DNA from: Planococcus sp. APC 4015
Lineage (GTDB): Bacteria; Actinomycetota; Actinomycetes; Actinomycetales; Microbacteriaceae
Direction of reading: 5' to 3'
NCBI GenBank assembly: GCA_030407505.1
Contig: JASDDH010000010.1
Coordinates: 1 to 64,000, forward strand
DNA length: 64,000 bases
The notes below the pieces were generated by a model that was given only the letters and a program-made list of their open reading frames with translations, was not told the origin of the DNA and did no database searches. The translations under genes and the position numbers were made by a program. Below are positions 8,773-17,005 of the stretch, piece after piece. The stretch's first letter is position 1. Each line of letters starts with the position of its first letter.

Positions 8773-9804
8773 TCAGCGCGTCATGCTCTCGTCGGAGGCG
8801 CTGGGCGCGACCGATCCGTTATCGATGTAGTGGGGGGCGATGAGCCGGATCCCGGGTGGCGGCGACTCGCCCGACAGACACTTCAGCACCAACTCGACAG
8901 CAAGGTCGCACGAGTCCTTCGGTACGAGCGGGATCGCATTGAGCGGGGTCGCGAAGGCCGTCGTGTCGAAGGACGACCCGACCGAGATCACCGAGACGTC
9001 TTCGGGGATCCGCAGGCCGCGCTCCGCCACTTCGCCGAGCACTCCGCTGTGAGCCTCGTCATTGCAATGGAGCAGGATCGCCGTGACTCCGTCGTCAAGG
9101 AGCGAGGCGGTAGCGCGTCGGGCCTGCGCCTCGACACGGCCCTGACCGGTGAGCATGCGGAACGCACTGTGGACATCGTGCTCATCCGCGGCGCGGTGAA
9201 AGCCGTCGCGCACGCGCGGCGGGAAGTTCGAGAGCTCGTATGCGGCCGGCGCGTGACCAATCAGGCCGATGCGCCGATGCCGGGCGGCGATCATGATCTC
9301 CACCGCCATTGCTGCGGCGCCCTCGAAGTCGAGATCGACGCACATCAGGCCTTCGTCGTCGTCGGGCACGCCGATGAAGACGGTAGGCGTGGAGATGAGT
9401 CTTGAGAGCCGCACCCTTTCGTCGTCGGGCGCCACATCGAGCACGACGATCCCGTCGACGAGACCACTGGAGGCAACGCGCTGCATCCCCCCCGAGGCCT
9501 GCTCGTCAGTCAGGAGGAGGACGTCGTAGTCCTCCCTGCGCGCCGCTATCGCCGTGGCGAGCACGAACGCCATGTGGGTGGGCGCATGGGTGTCGGCACG
9601 CAGGGGTTCGGTGACGGCGAGGATGTGCGTGCGCGTCCCCGCCAGCATCCGCGCCCCGGCGTTGGGGCGATAGTCCAGCGCCTGCACTGCCTCTTCGATG
9701 CGTCGACGAGTCTCGGCCGAGACGGGTCGTTTGCCGCTCAGCGCGTACGAGACGGTGCTGATGGAGACGCCCGCCGCTTCGGCGACCTGATGAATCTTTG
9801 CCAT
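8773..9804 (-). CDS. LacI-family transcriptional repressor of the glycoside locus
   Basis: The 343-residue protein has a canonical LacI helix-turn-helix at residues 1-50 (IHQVAEAAGVSISTVSYAL, then hinge RPNAGARMLAG) followed by a periplasmic-binding-protein-like effector domain. It heads an operon with yicI and is divergent from a sugar ABC transporter. Two 27-base operator candidates sit in the divergent region, one just upstream of its own start, so autoregulation is likely. The inducer is not readable from sequence; the neighbouring enzymes suggest a xylose- or galactose-bearing oligosaccharide. Confidence 0.94.
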   Translation of the reverse strand: MAKIHQVAEAAGVSISTVSYALSGKRPVSAETRRRIEEAVQALDYRPNAGARMLAGTRTHILAVTEPLRADTHAPTHMAFVLATAIAARREDYDVLLLTDEQASGGMQRVASSGLVDGIVVLDVAPDDERVRLSRLISTPTVFIGVPDDDEGLMCVDLDFEGAAAMAVEIMIAARHRRIGLIGHAPAAYELSNFPPRVRDGFHRAADEHDVHSAFRMLTGQGRVEAQARRATASLLDDGVTAILLHCNDEAHSGVLGEVAERGLRIPEDVSVISVGSSFDTTAFATPLNAIPLVPKDSCDLAVELVLKCLSGESPPPGIRLIAPHYIDNGSVAPSASDESMTR

Positions 9805-9822
9805 GTGACTTCCGTTGTCAGT

Positions 9823-9849
9823 TCGAAGCGTTTACGCGAAGCGCTTCGA
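9823..9849. promoter_or_regulatory. LacI-type operator A
   Basis: The site runs from TCGAAGCGTTTACGCG to AAGCGCTTCGA and contains the perfect 12-base palindrome CGAAGCGCTTCG. It covers the predicted start point of the lacI-yicI promoter. Operator B at 9946-9972 is its exact reverse complement. Confidence 0.85.
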
Positions 9850-9853
9850 CTAG

Positions 9854-9882
9854 AAGATACGCGGATGCGACGCTAGCGGCAA
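9854..9882 (-). promoter_or_regulatory. Promoter of the lacI-yicI operon
   Basis: Read on the minus strand, -35 TTGCCG (9882-9877) and -10 TATCTT (9859-9854) are separated by 17 bases. The predicted start point near 9847 falls inside operator A. Confidence 0.7.
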
Positions 9883-9911
9883 CCCTTCGCACAGTAGTCG
9901 GAATCCGAGGG

Positions 9912-9940
9912 TTGCCAGAAGATTCTCTCCCGCGTACTCT
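9912..9940 (+). promoter_or_regulatory. Promoter of the sugar ABC transporter operon
   Basis: -35 TTGCCA (9912-9917) and -10 TACTCT (9935-9940) are separated by 17 bases. The predicted start point near 9947 falls at the first base of operator B. The layout mirrors the lacI promoter. Confidence 0.7.
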
Positions 9941-9945
9941 TCATG

Positions 9946-9972
9946 TCGAAGCGCTTCGCGTAAACGCTTCGA
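9946..9972. promoter_or_regulatory. LacI-type operator B
   Basis: Exact reverse complement of operator A: TCGAAGCGCTTCGCG followed by TAAACGCTTCGA. It lies at the predicted start point of the transporter promoter, 50 bases before the binding-protein ATG, where repressor would block transcription. Confidence 0.85.
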
Positions 9973-10022
9973 CACCGCGACTGAAGAGGGTCGCGACGTC
10001 AACATGTCGAGGGAGATGTGCA

Positions 10023-11318
10023 ATGAGAAGAAGAATCCTTACCGGTGCGACCGTGGCTCTGGCCGCCCTGGTGGTGTCGGGATGCGCCGCCGGCGGCGGC
10101 ACTGACGGCGCCGATGGCGGGACCGTCACCCTCGAGTACTGGGCGTGGGGCACGGCGCAGAAGCCTCTGGTGGACGAGTGGAACAGCACCCACCCCGACA
10201 TCCAGGTCACGCACACGGACGCAGGCGGCGGATCGGATTCGTCAGCGAAGCTCGTCACGGCGGCACGCGCCGGCAGTGCACCAGACGTGGCGCTGGTCGA
10301 ATACAACACGCTCCCCGCCATGATCGTCGCCGGAGTGGCCACCGACATCTCCGAGTACGTCGGCGACGTCGAAGCGGACTTCGCCCCGGGCGTCTGGAGC
10401 CAGGCGACGTTCGACGGAGCCAGCTACGGAGTCCCGCAGGATGCGGGTCCACAGGCTCTCACCTATAACGCGGCCCGCTTCGAAGAGCTCGGCATCGCGG
10501 TTCCGACGACCTGGGCGGAATTCGCGGATGCCGCCGCCGCTGTGCGCGCCGCAGACCCCGACGCGTACATCACGACATTCGCCCCGGCCGAGTTCGGCGG
10601 ATTCGCCGCCTTCGCGCAGCAGGCCGGCGCCGAGTGGTGGACGGTCGAGGATGGGGACTGGACGGTCGGCTTCGACGACCCGGCATCCGTCGCCGTAGCC
10701 GACTACTGGCAGGACCTGATCGATCGCGACCTGGTCCGAGCCGAGCCACTCCTCACTCCCGAGTGGAACGCGCAGCTCAACGAGGGCAACATCCTGTCGT
10801 GGCCCGCAGGGCTCTGGGCCGCAGGCGTCATCAACGGCGTGGCTGCCGACATGGCGGGCCAATGGGCCATGGCACCCTTGCCGCAGTGGGAAGAAGGCGA
10901 TGCCGCGGTGGCCTTCCAGGGCGGATCTGCCCTCGTCGTGACCGAATCGAGCGAGAACGCCGAGGCCGCCGCCGAGTTCGCCACGTGGATGGCCAACTCC
11001 GAAGAGGCTGCCCGCATCCAGATCGGAGAGGGCCAGTACCCCGCGTCGCTGCTCGGCCAGGAGATGACGCTCGAGAGCGATCCCCCGGCACTCATGCCGC
11101 AGCAGACCGACTACTGGGCTGTCGCCGCCGAGATCGCCGCCAACACGATCCCCGACCTCAGCTGGGGGCCGAACGTCAACGTCGCCTCGAGTGCATTCCA
11201 GGACGCGATGTCGGCCGCGGTCACCAACGGCACACCCCTCCGGGACGCGCTGGCGAACACCGAGGACGTCGTCTTCAACGACATGGAGACATCCGGATTC
11301 ACCGTCACGCGACGGTGA
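10023..11318 (+). CDS. ABC sugar transporter, extracellular substrate-binding lipoprotein
   Basis: The 431-residue solute-binding protein of the family-1 (maltose/oligosaccharide) type has a basic N-terminus, a hydrophobic stretch and a lipobox VSGC with C21 as the lipid-anchored residue. The mature part begins with VTLEYWAWGT and contains the usual bilobal pattern. The ATG at 10023 follows a GGGAG ribosome site; upstream in-frame codons would run through the operator and are rejected. It is the first gene of an operon with two permeases, a decayed reductase and a beta-galactosidase. No ATPase is encoded nearby, so a shared MsiK-like ATPase elsewhere is expected. Confidence 0.93.
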   Translation: MRRRILTGATVALAALVVSGCAAGGGTDGADGGTVTLEYWAWGTAQKPLVDEWNSTHPDIQVTHTDAGGGSDSSAKLVTAARAGSAPDVALVEYNTLPAMIVAGVATDISEYVGDVEADFAPGVWSQATFDGASYGVPQDAGPQALTYNAARFEELGIAVPTTWAEFADAAAAVRAADPDAYITTFAPAEFGGFAAFAQQAGAEWWTVEDGDWTVGFDDPASVAVADYWQDLIDRDLVRAEPLLTPEWNAQLNEGNILSWPAGLWAAGVINGVAADMAGQWAMAPLPQWEEGDAAVAFQGGSALVVTESSENAEAAAEFATWMANSEEAARIQIGEGQYPASLLGQEMTLESDPPALMPQQTDYWAVAAEIAANTIPDLSWGPNVNVASSAFQDAMSAAVTNGTPLRDALANTEDVVFNDMETSGFTVTRR

Positions 11319-11394
11319 GACACGCGGGTGCCGGGGTTCTCCCGGCACCCGCACCCTCGAGCACGACCACAGTCTCGACCAGAGAGGTGCGCCC

Positions 11395-12333
11395 ATGAGC
11401 GCCGTCACCGAAGATGTGGCCACCAAGATGCGTCCGCGACGACGCGGCTGGGTCGCCCCATACGCATTCCTCCTGCCCGCGGGGGTGCTGTTCATCGCTT
11501 TCCTCGCGATTCCGATCGGCTACGCGATCGTGCTGAGCTTCCGCGGCCTGCGGGTCACGGACTCCGGCCCCTTCGGCGTGCGTGAAGAGACGTGGGTGGG
11601 GCTGGAAAACTACATTCGCACCTTCACCGACGCCGAATTCCTCGCAGGATTCGGTCGGCTCGCGATCTACGGCGTCATCGCCGTCCCACTCACGTTGGGC
11701 CTCGGGCTGCTGTTCGCGCTCCTCCTCGATCTCCCCCGCGTACGCGCGGCGCGCTTCTCGCGGACGGCGATCTTCATTCCCTACGCCGTTCCGGGCGTTA
11801 TCGCCTCGCTCCTGTGGGGCTTCCTCTACCTGCCGTCCACAAGCCCGCTCAACTGGGTGCTCAATCAACTCGGTCTTCCCGACGTCGTCGTCCTGAGCGG
11901 CGCGTCCCTTTTTCCCGCCGTCGCCAACATCGCGATCTGGGGGGCGGTCGGATTCAACATGATCATCATCTACACCTCATTGCGCGGCATCCCGAACGAG
12001 ATCTACGAAGCCGCCCGCATCGACGGTGCCGGCGAGTGGAGCATCGCCTGGCGGATCAAGATCCCCCTCGTCGCCCCGGCTCTCGTGCTGACCGGGCTCT
12101 TCGCTCTGATCGGCACGCTGCAGGTGTACGGAGAGCCCACGACACTTCGACCGATGACCAACGAGATATCCCAGACCTGGGTTCCGCTCATGAAGATCTA
12201 CCGCGACGCCTTCGTGCGCGACGACCTGTCGCTGGCCGCGGCGTCCTCCGTCGTCCTCGCCATCGGAACGCTCGTCGTGTCGGTGCTCCTCCTGCGAGTG
12301 ACGCAGAAGCGGGCGCTGGGAGGAGAAGGATGA
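11395..12333 (+). CDS. ABC sugar transporter permease, MalF-type
   Basis: The 312-residue inner permease has six predicted membrane segments, the first at about residues 20-42. The EAA-loop signature for binding the ATPase is seen as EAARIDGAGEWSIAWRIKIP, about residues 204-223. An AGAGAGG ribosome site precedes the ATG. Its last four bases overlap the next permease start (ATGA), showing tight coupling. The substrate follows from context: an oligosaccharide handled by the neighbouring alpha-xylosidase and beta-galactosidase. Confidence 0.94.
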   Translation: MSAVTEDVATKMRPRRRGWVAPYAFLLPAGVLFIAFLAIPIGYAIVLSFRGLRVTDSGPFGVREETWVGLENYIRTFTDAEFLAGFGRLAIYGVIAVPLTLGLGLLFALLLDLPRVRAARFSRTAIFIPYAVPGVIASLLWGFLYLPSTSPLNWVLNQLGLPDVVVLSGASLFPAVANIAIWGAVGFNMIIIYTSLRGIPNEIYEAARIDGAGEWSIAWRIKIPLVAPALVLTGLFALIGTLQVYGEPTTLRPMTNEISQTWVPLMKIYRDAFVRDDLSLAAASSVVLAIGTLVVSVLLLRVTQKRALGGEG

Positions 12334-13229
12334 CCGCCCTCATGCCCGACCGCCGAACCGCCCGAGTGACACCGGAGTCGAGCATCGACCCGCGTCGGCG
12401 TCCACGTCGATCCTTCGTCGCGAGCGCCGTCCTCATCCTCGGCGCCGTCTATTGCCTGGTGCCCGTCCTGTGGGTGATCACGGCGTCGACCAAGTCGAAC
12501 ACCGAGTTGTTCACCACCTTCACCTTCCTCCCTGGCACCGGGCTGATGGACAACCTCTCCGACCTCTTCGCCTACGGCGGGGGCCAGTTCGGGCTCTGGG
12601 CCTTCAACAGCTTCATCTACGCCGGCGTCGGGGCGGCACTGTCGACGCTCATCTCGACCATGGCGGGCTTCGCGCTGGCCAAGTACGACTTCCCCGGACG
12701 GCAGATCTGGTTCTACGCGATCCTCGCGGGCGTGCTGCTGCCCGGCATCACCCTGGCGATCCCGCAGTATCTGCTGATGTCGCAGATGGGGCTCGCCGGG
12801 TCGTACTGGTCGGTCCTGCTCCCGGTGCTCATCTCGCCTTTCGGCATCTTCCTGGCGCGGGTCTACGCCTCCTCGGCGATCCCCTCCGACATGATGGAGG
12901 CGGCGCGCATCGACGGAGCTAGCGAGTACCGCATCTTCCGTGCGATCGTGCTCCCGATGATGGTCCCCGGAATGGTGACGATCTTCCTTCTTCAATTCGT
13001 CGGCATCTGGAACAACTTCCTCCTGCCGTTCATCATGCTCTCCGACGAGCGGATGTACCCGCTCACCGTCGGGCTCTACACTCTGCTGTCGAAGGGGTCG
13101 GGCACCCCGTCGCTCTATAGCCTGGCGATTATCGGCGCCGCAATCTCGATCATCCCGCTCATCGTGATGATGCTGGTGCTGCAGCGCTACTGGCGACTCG
13201 ACCTGGTCAGCGGAGGCTTGAAGGGATGA
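12330..13229 (+). CDS. ABC sugar transporter permease, MalG-type
   Basis: The 299-residue permease has about 30 cytoplasmic residues, then six predicted membrane segments. The EAA motif reads EAARIDGASEYRIFRAIVLP near residues 190-209. It overlaps the MalF-type gene by ATGA and the following aldo/keto reductase start by four bases. With the binding lipoprotein and the other permease it forms an importer of the carbohydrate uptake transporter-1 class. Confidence 0.94.
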   Translation: MTALMPDRRTARVTPESSIDPRRRPRRSFVASAVLILGAVYCLVPVLWVITASTKSNTELFTTFTFLPGTGLMDNLSDLFAYGGGQFGLWAFNSFIYAGVGAALSTLISTMAGFALAKYDFPGRQIWFYAILAGVLLPGITLAIPQYLLMSQMGLAGSYWSVLLPVLISPFGIFLARVYASSAIPSDMMEAARIDGASEYRIFRAIVLPMMVPGMVTIFLLQFVGIWNNFLLPFIMLSDERMYPLTVGLYTLLSKGSGTPSLYSLAIIGAAISIIPLIVMMLVLQRYWRLDLVSGGLKG

Positions 13230-14185
13230 CCGCTGTCGGCACCCCCGCGCGGCGGCCCGGCCCGCTCGTGCTCGGCACGTCGAAGCTCGGTCGGCTGCAC
13301 GAGGCACATCAGGCGGTCGAGATGCTGCGCCTCGCCGCGACGGGCGAGTTCGAGGCGATCGTCACCCACAACCGGTTCACCCTCCTGGACCGCTCCGCAG
13401 ATCCGCTCCTCGACGACTGCGCGGCGCGGGGAATGACGGTCTTCAACGCCGCCCCGTTCGGGGGCGGCGCGCTGACCGCCGACGATGGCCCGATCGGCGA
13501 CTATCACTATCGCGGGGTCGACGACGAACAGGCCGCTGCCGTGCGACGGCTGCGGTCCATCGCCCGCGACGGCGGCGTACCCCTGGGCGCGTTGGCGCTG
13601 GGCCTGAGCCTGCGGGATCCCCGCATCACCGCGACGATCGTCGGCACCACCCGAGCCGAATCCCTCGCCCGCATGATCGAGTGGTCACGGATCGATCTGC
13701 CCGATGTCTGGGACGCGGTCGCGGCGGCGTTGCCGCCCGACGCCCATCAGACCGACCGCACGGCCGCTGAATCGCACGCGGTCTACTCCCACCCCGAGAA
13801 GAAGGATGGTCATGACGAACACGCCCTACGCACCGGGACGGTTCCTCTTCGGAGGCGACTACAACCCCGAGCAGTGGCCTCGGGAGACATGGGCCGACGA
13901 CATCGCCCTGATGACGCGGGCGAAGGTGAACACGGTCACGATAGGCGTGTTCTCGTGGGCGATGCTCGAGCCTCGAGAGGGCGAGTTCGACGCATCGTGG
14001 CTCGACGAGGTCATCGCGAACCTGCACGCCGCCGGCATCGGCTTCTTTCTCGCCACCCCGACCGCCTCACCGCCGCCGTGGTTCACTCTCGCGCATCCCG
14101 ACGCCCTCCCGGTCCGCGCCGACGGCACGAAGGTGCTGCACGGCTCACGCGACACGTACGCGATCAGCGCACCCGCCTACCGTGA
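13226..14185 (+). pseudogene. Aldo/keto reductase remnant with large internal deletion
   Basis: The frame starts by ATGA overlap with the permease. About 20 N-terminal residues end in LVLGTSKLGRL, which resembles the first strand of D-threo-aldose 1-dehydrogenase-type reductases. The next residues (HQAVEMLRLAATGEFEAIV, NRFTLLD, NAAPFGGGAL) match the C-terminal half of that family. The middle part, which should carry the catalytic Asp, Tyr, Lys and His, is absent; roughly 150 residues are missing compared with the usual 310-330. After LPPDAHQ no stop occurs and the frame runs about 390 bases into the beta-galactosidase gene. Loss of both catalytic core and normal stop argues for a decayed gene. 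Confidence 0.7.
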
Positions 14186-15830
14186 GGCCGCCCGACGGAT
14201 CGCACGATTCCTCGCCGATCGATACGGCTCGCACCCGGGGCTTCGTGGCTGGCACATCCACAACGAGTACGGGACCATCGACTTCGGCCCGCACGCGGCA
14301 CGCGCCTTCCGCGAATGGCTCCAGGACAAGTACGGATCGATCGGCGAGCTCAACACCGCCTGGTACACCGCATTCTGGTCGCAGCGCTACAGCGATTGGA
14401 ATGAGATCCTCCCGCCGGTGCAGACGCAGTACTTGCACAATCCTGCTCAGCTCGTGGATTTCAAACGCTTCTGCTCCGAAGAGATGCTCGCCGCATATGA
14501 CGAGCAGAAGGCCGCCATCCGCGCGAGCGGATCCAGCGCTCCCATGACCACCAACTTCATGCTGCCCACCTGGAACCACCTCGACCAGTGGTCGTGGAGC
14601 GATGCGCAGGACGTCGTCTCGATCGACCATTATCTCGACACGACCGGGCCCGACGGAGAAACCCATGTCGCATACGGCTCCGACCTCACCCGATCGTGGG
14701 CACGAGGACCGTGGGTGCTGATGGAACAGAATGCCACCGGCATCCGAGTCGGGGACCGTCTGTTCACCAAGAGTGTCGATCGGATGATCCGCAACTCGAT
14801 CGGCTACATCGCCCGCGGTTCGCAGAGCTCGCTCTTCTTCCAGTGGCGATCCTCTGCCGCCGGGTCCGAGTCATGGCACGGGGCGATGGTTCCGCACGTC
14901 GGTGCGGACTCGCGATCCTTCGAGGCGATCGTCAAGCTGGGAGCGATCCTCGAGCGCATCGCCGAGGTCGCCCAGCCGCCGGCTGACGGCCGGGTCATCG
15001 ACGCGCAGGTCGGCATCATCTGGGACGCCGAGGGCTGGTGGTCACTCGAGACGCCGCACCTGCCGAACGACACCATCACCTACTCCGACGAAGTGCGCGC
15101 CGCGCACCGCGCGCTCTGGCGCGCAGGCCACGCGGTCGACTTCGTGCGCATCGGCACCGATGTCGCGCGCTACCGCGTGCTCGTCGTGCCCGCGCTCTAT
15201 GCCATCAGCCCGGCCACCGCTCGGTGGCTCGAAGAGTACGTCAGTGCAGGAGGCAACCTCATTGTGTCCTTCGCCTCGGGGCTCGCAGACGAGAACCAAC
15301 GCGTGGCTTCGGGAGGGTACCCCGGCATGCTCCGATCGCTGCTGGGTATCCGTGCGGAGCAGATCTCACCGGCGGCCGACGAAGACGAGATCATGCTGTC
15401 CGACGGATCGACGGCGGGCTTGTGGACCGAGTTGCTGCGCCTCGAGTCGGCTGTTTCGCTCGCCGACTACACGACAGGGGCTTTTGCGGGATCGCCTGCG
15501 ATCACGCGACGTCGCGTCGGAGACGGCACGGCGACCTACGTCTCGACGAAGCTGACGCAGCCCTCGCTCGACGACCTGTTCGCTTCATCGGTCGCGCAGG
15601 CCGGCGTGGAGCCCGTGCTGGCCGGGGCCGCAGCGCTCGGCGTCGAGGCGGTGCGCCGGCGCGCGGCCGAAGGCGACTATCTGTTCCTGCTCAACCACGG
15701 CGGTGGCGCGATCCGCGTCAGGGGGACGGGAATCGACCTTGTCAGCGGTGCAGAGGACGACTTCTCCCTTGCGGCGGGCGAGGTCGCCGTCATCCGGGAA
15801 TCCGGTGGTACCTGGTCGCTGTCGAGGTGA
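13812..15830 (+). CDS. Beta-galactosidase, GH42
   Basis: The 672-residue enzyme has the GH42 layout: a TIM barrel opening with FGGDYNPEQWP, a trimerisation domain and a C-terminal beta domain. The acid/base is E152 in HIHNEYG and the nucleophile is E305 in LMEQNA. It removes terminal beta-galactose and, lacking a signal peptide, works inside the cell. The ATG at 13812 sits six bases after AGAAGG; an ATG at 13806 abuts the ribosome site and is less likely. As last gene of the transporter operon it complements the alpha-xylosidase across the divergent promoter. Confidence 0.94.
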   Translation: MTNTPYAPGRFLFGGDYNPEQWPRETWADDIALMTRAKVNTVTIGVFSWAMLEPREGEFDASWLDEVIANLHAAGIGFFLATPTASPPPWFTLAHPDALPVRADGTKVLHGSRDTYAISAPAYREAARRIARFLADRYGSHPGLRGWHIHNEYGTIDFGPHAARAFREWLQDKYGSIGELNTAWYTAFWSQRYSDWNEILPPVQTQYLHNPAQLVDFKRFCSEEMLAAYDEQKAAIRASGSSAPMTTNFMLPTWNHLDQWSWSDAQDVVSIDHYLDTTGPDGETHVAYGSDLTRSWARGPWVLMEQNATGIRVGDRLFTKSVDRMIRNSIGYIARGSQSSLFFQWRSSAAGSESWHGAMVPHVGADSRSFEAIVKLGAILERIAEVAQPPADGRVIDAQVGIIWDAEGWWSLETPHLPNDTITYSDEVRAAHRALWRAGHAVDFVRIGTDVARYRVLVVPALYAISPATARWLEEYVSAGGNLIVSFASGLADENQRVASGGYPGMLRSLLGIRAEQISPAADEDEIMLSDGSTAGLWTELLRLESAVSLADYTTGAFAGSPAITRRRVGDGTATYVSTKLTQPSLDDLFASSVAQAGVEPVLAGAAALGVEAVRRRAAEGDYLFLLNHGGGAIRVRGTGIDLVSGAEDDFSLAAGEVAVIRESGGTWSLSR

Positions 15831-15840
15831 GCGAGACTCC

Positions 15841-15863
15841 TCACGGCCCCTCACATGCCGTGA
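15841..15863 (+). terminator. Possible terminator after the glycoside operon
   Basis: TCACGGC (15841-15847) pairs with GCCGTGA (15857-15863) over a 9-base loop, ten bases after the beta-galactosidase stop. No U-rich tail follows, so the assignment is tentative. Confidence 0.4.
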
Positions 15864-15889
15864 TGGATGCCATGCCACGAGGGCATGAT

Positions 15890-15919
15890 TTGACTCACGG
15901 CGACCAACTCGGTCATAAT
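15890..15919 (+). promoter_or_regulatory. Strong sigma-A-like promoter for a leaderless leader peptide
   Basis: -35 TTGACT (15890-15895) and -10 CATAAT (15914-15919) are 18 bases apart. The ATG of a 33-codon frame begins only seven bases after the -10, so transcription should start at or next to that ATG. Confidence 0.7.
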
Positions 15920-15926
15920 CGGGCAC

Positions 15927-16028
15927 ATGACTGACACCGCACGTTCTTCGTCCGCCCGGGAGGCGAACAGGACTGCCGGCATGATGATGGCCGGTCGCGT
16001 TGTCATGTGTTGTCGAATGTGCCACTAG
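15927..16028 (+). CDS. Leaderless cysteine-rich leader peptide, 33 residues
   Basis: A 33-codon frame starts seven bases after the -10 box and ends with MCCRMCH just before a TAG stop; cysteines are at 28, 29 and 32. Leaderless short frames with clustered cysteine codons act as cysteine-responsive attenuators upstream of operons in mycobacteria, and this frame has the same layout. The next gene, a winged-helix regulator, starts 190 bases downstream; the gap contains C-rich runs near 16070-16090 but no clear terminator. Whether it senses cysteine-tRNA supply here is inference. The remaining intergenic sequence on both sides shows no other gene. Confidence 0.55.
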   Translation: MTDTARSSSAREANRTAGMMMAGRVVMCCRMCH

Positions 16029-16218
16029 CACGGTGACACCCGCCGGACCCCCGAGTCGTTTCTGAACACGCCTCCCCCGGTCCCCCGAAGCACCGGCTTC
16101 GCGCGTCGACCACGCGCATCCGGATGCCTCGCACCAGGCCGCCACGGCTGCATCGCAACATCATCAGAACCCGCTTCCGGCGCATCGCCCGGGTTCGCAC
16201 CCCGCAAGGACCATCATC

Positions 16219-16941
16219 ATGTCGAACACCGCCCTCCTCGAACGCCCCACCGCTCCGACCCGCCACCTCCGTGCCGTGGGCGCGCCCGTCGCTCCTGCCG
16301 CCCCGACACCATCACCCGACCGCGCCCTCCCCGCCGGCACCGCTCCGCGCGGCTTCGCGCTGTACGTCGGTCTCGACGAAGCCAAGGTCGCGGCATCCGG
16401 AGTCTCGCTCGGCGTACTCGTCGATGCCCTTCGTCGCACGCTCGCCGACCTCGCACCCGACGCCGAGACCTACGCCACCGTGGCCCTCGCACCCGTCGGA
16501 TCGGGCGGCCGCGACGTCGATGTCGTGCGGCTGGCCCTGCACGAGCCGTCGGCCATCGCCCGGACGAAGCAGGATGAGCCCGAAGACGAGGACCGCGCAC
16601 CCGGCGGCGTGGTCGTCGACATCTCGCGCAAGCGGGTGCTAATCGACGGCGAGTCCGCCTCGTTCACGTTCAAGGAGTTCGAGCTGCTGCAGTACCTCGT
16701 CCTGCGCGAGGGCCGGACGATCGAGCGCACCGAACTGGTGTCGTCGCTCTGGCAGGGCGCGACCGACGACGAGGTTCCCGGCGAGCGCACGATCGACGTG
16801 CACGTGCGTCGCCTGCGCGCCAAGCTCGGCCGCTACGAAGACATCGTCCGCACGGTGCGCGGAATCGGCTACCGGTTCGACCGGCACGCCGACGTCTCGA
16901 TCCGCTACGGTCACGGCACGCCTTCGCCCGACCGCTTCTGA
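16219..16941 (+). CDS. Orphan OmpR/PhoB-type winged-helix regulator without receiver
   Basis: The 240-residue protein carries a clear C-terminal winged helix (about 135-226): LIDGESASFTFKEFELLQYL, the recognition region RTIDVHVRRLRAKLG and the wing IVRTVRGIGYRF. The N-terminal 130 residues are not a receiver domain: no DD pair, phospho-Asp or Lys motif is visible. Instead there is a Pro/Ala-rich start followed by a small alpha/beta region (ALYVGLDEAKVAASG, then ATVALAPVG). The signal is therefore not a phosphoryl group from a standard kinase, and no kinase gene is adjacent. The cysteine-rich leader upstream may control its expression. Confidence 0.85.
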   Translation: MSNTALLERPTAPTRHLRAVGAPVAPAAPTPSPDRALPAGTAPRGFALYVGLDEAKVAASGVSLGVLVDALRRTLADLAPDAETYATVALAPVGSGGRDVDVVRLALHEPSAIARTKQDEPEDEDRAPGGVVVDISRKRVLIDGESASFTFKEFELLQYLVLREGRTIERTELVSSLWQGATDDEVPGERTIDVHVRRLRAKLGRYEDIVRTVRGIGYRFDRHADVSIRYGHGTPSPDRF

Positions 16942-17005
16942 CACCTGCAGCGCGGCTGTTCCGCAGCCGCAATTCGCAGGTAGGACAGTCCCCGCACCCA
17001 CGTGA

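Noticed and set aside
13704-13811. N-terminal extension of the beta-galactosidase in frame
   Set aside because: The extra residues are Arg/Pro/Thr-rich, unlike GH42 N-termini, and the ATG at 13812 has a well-placed AGAAGG site.
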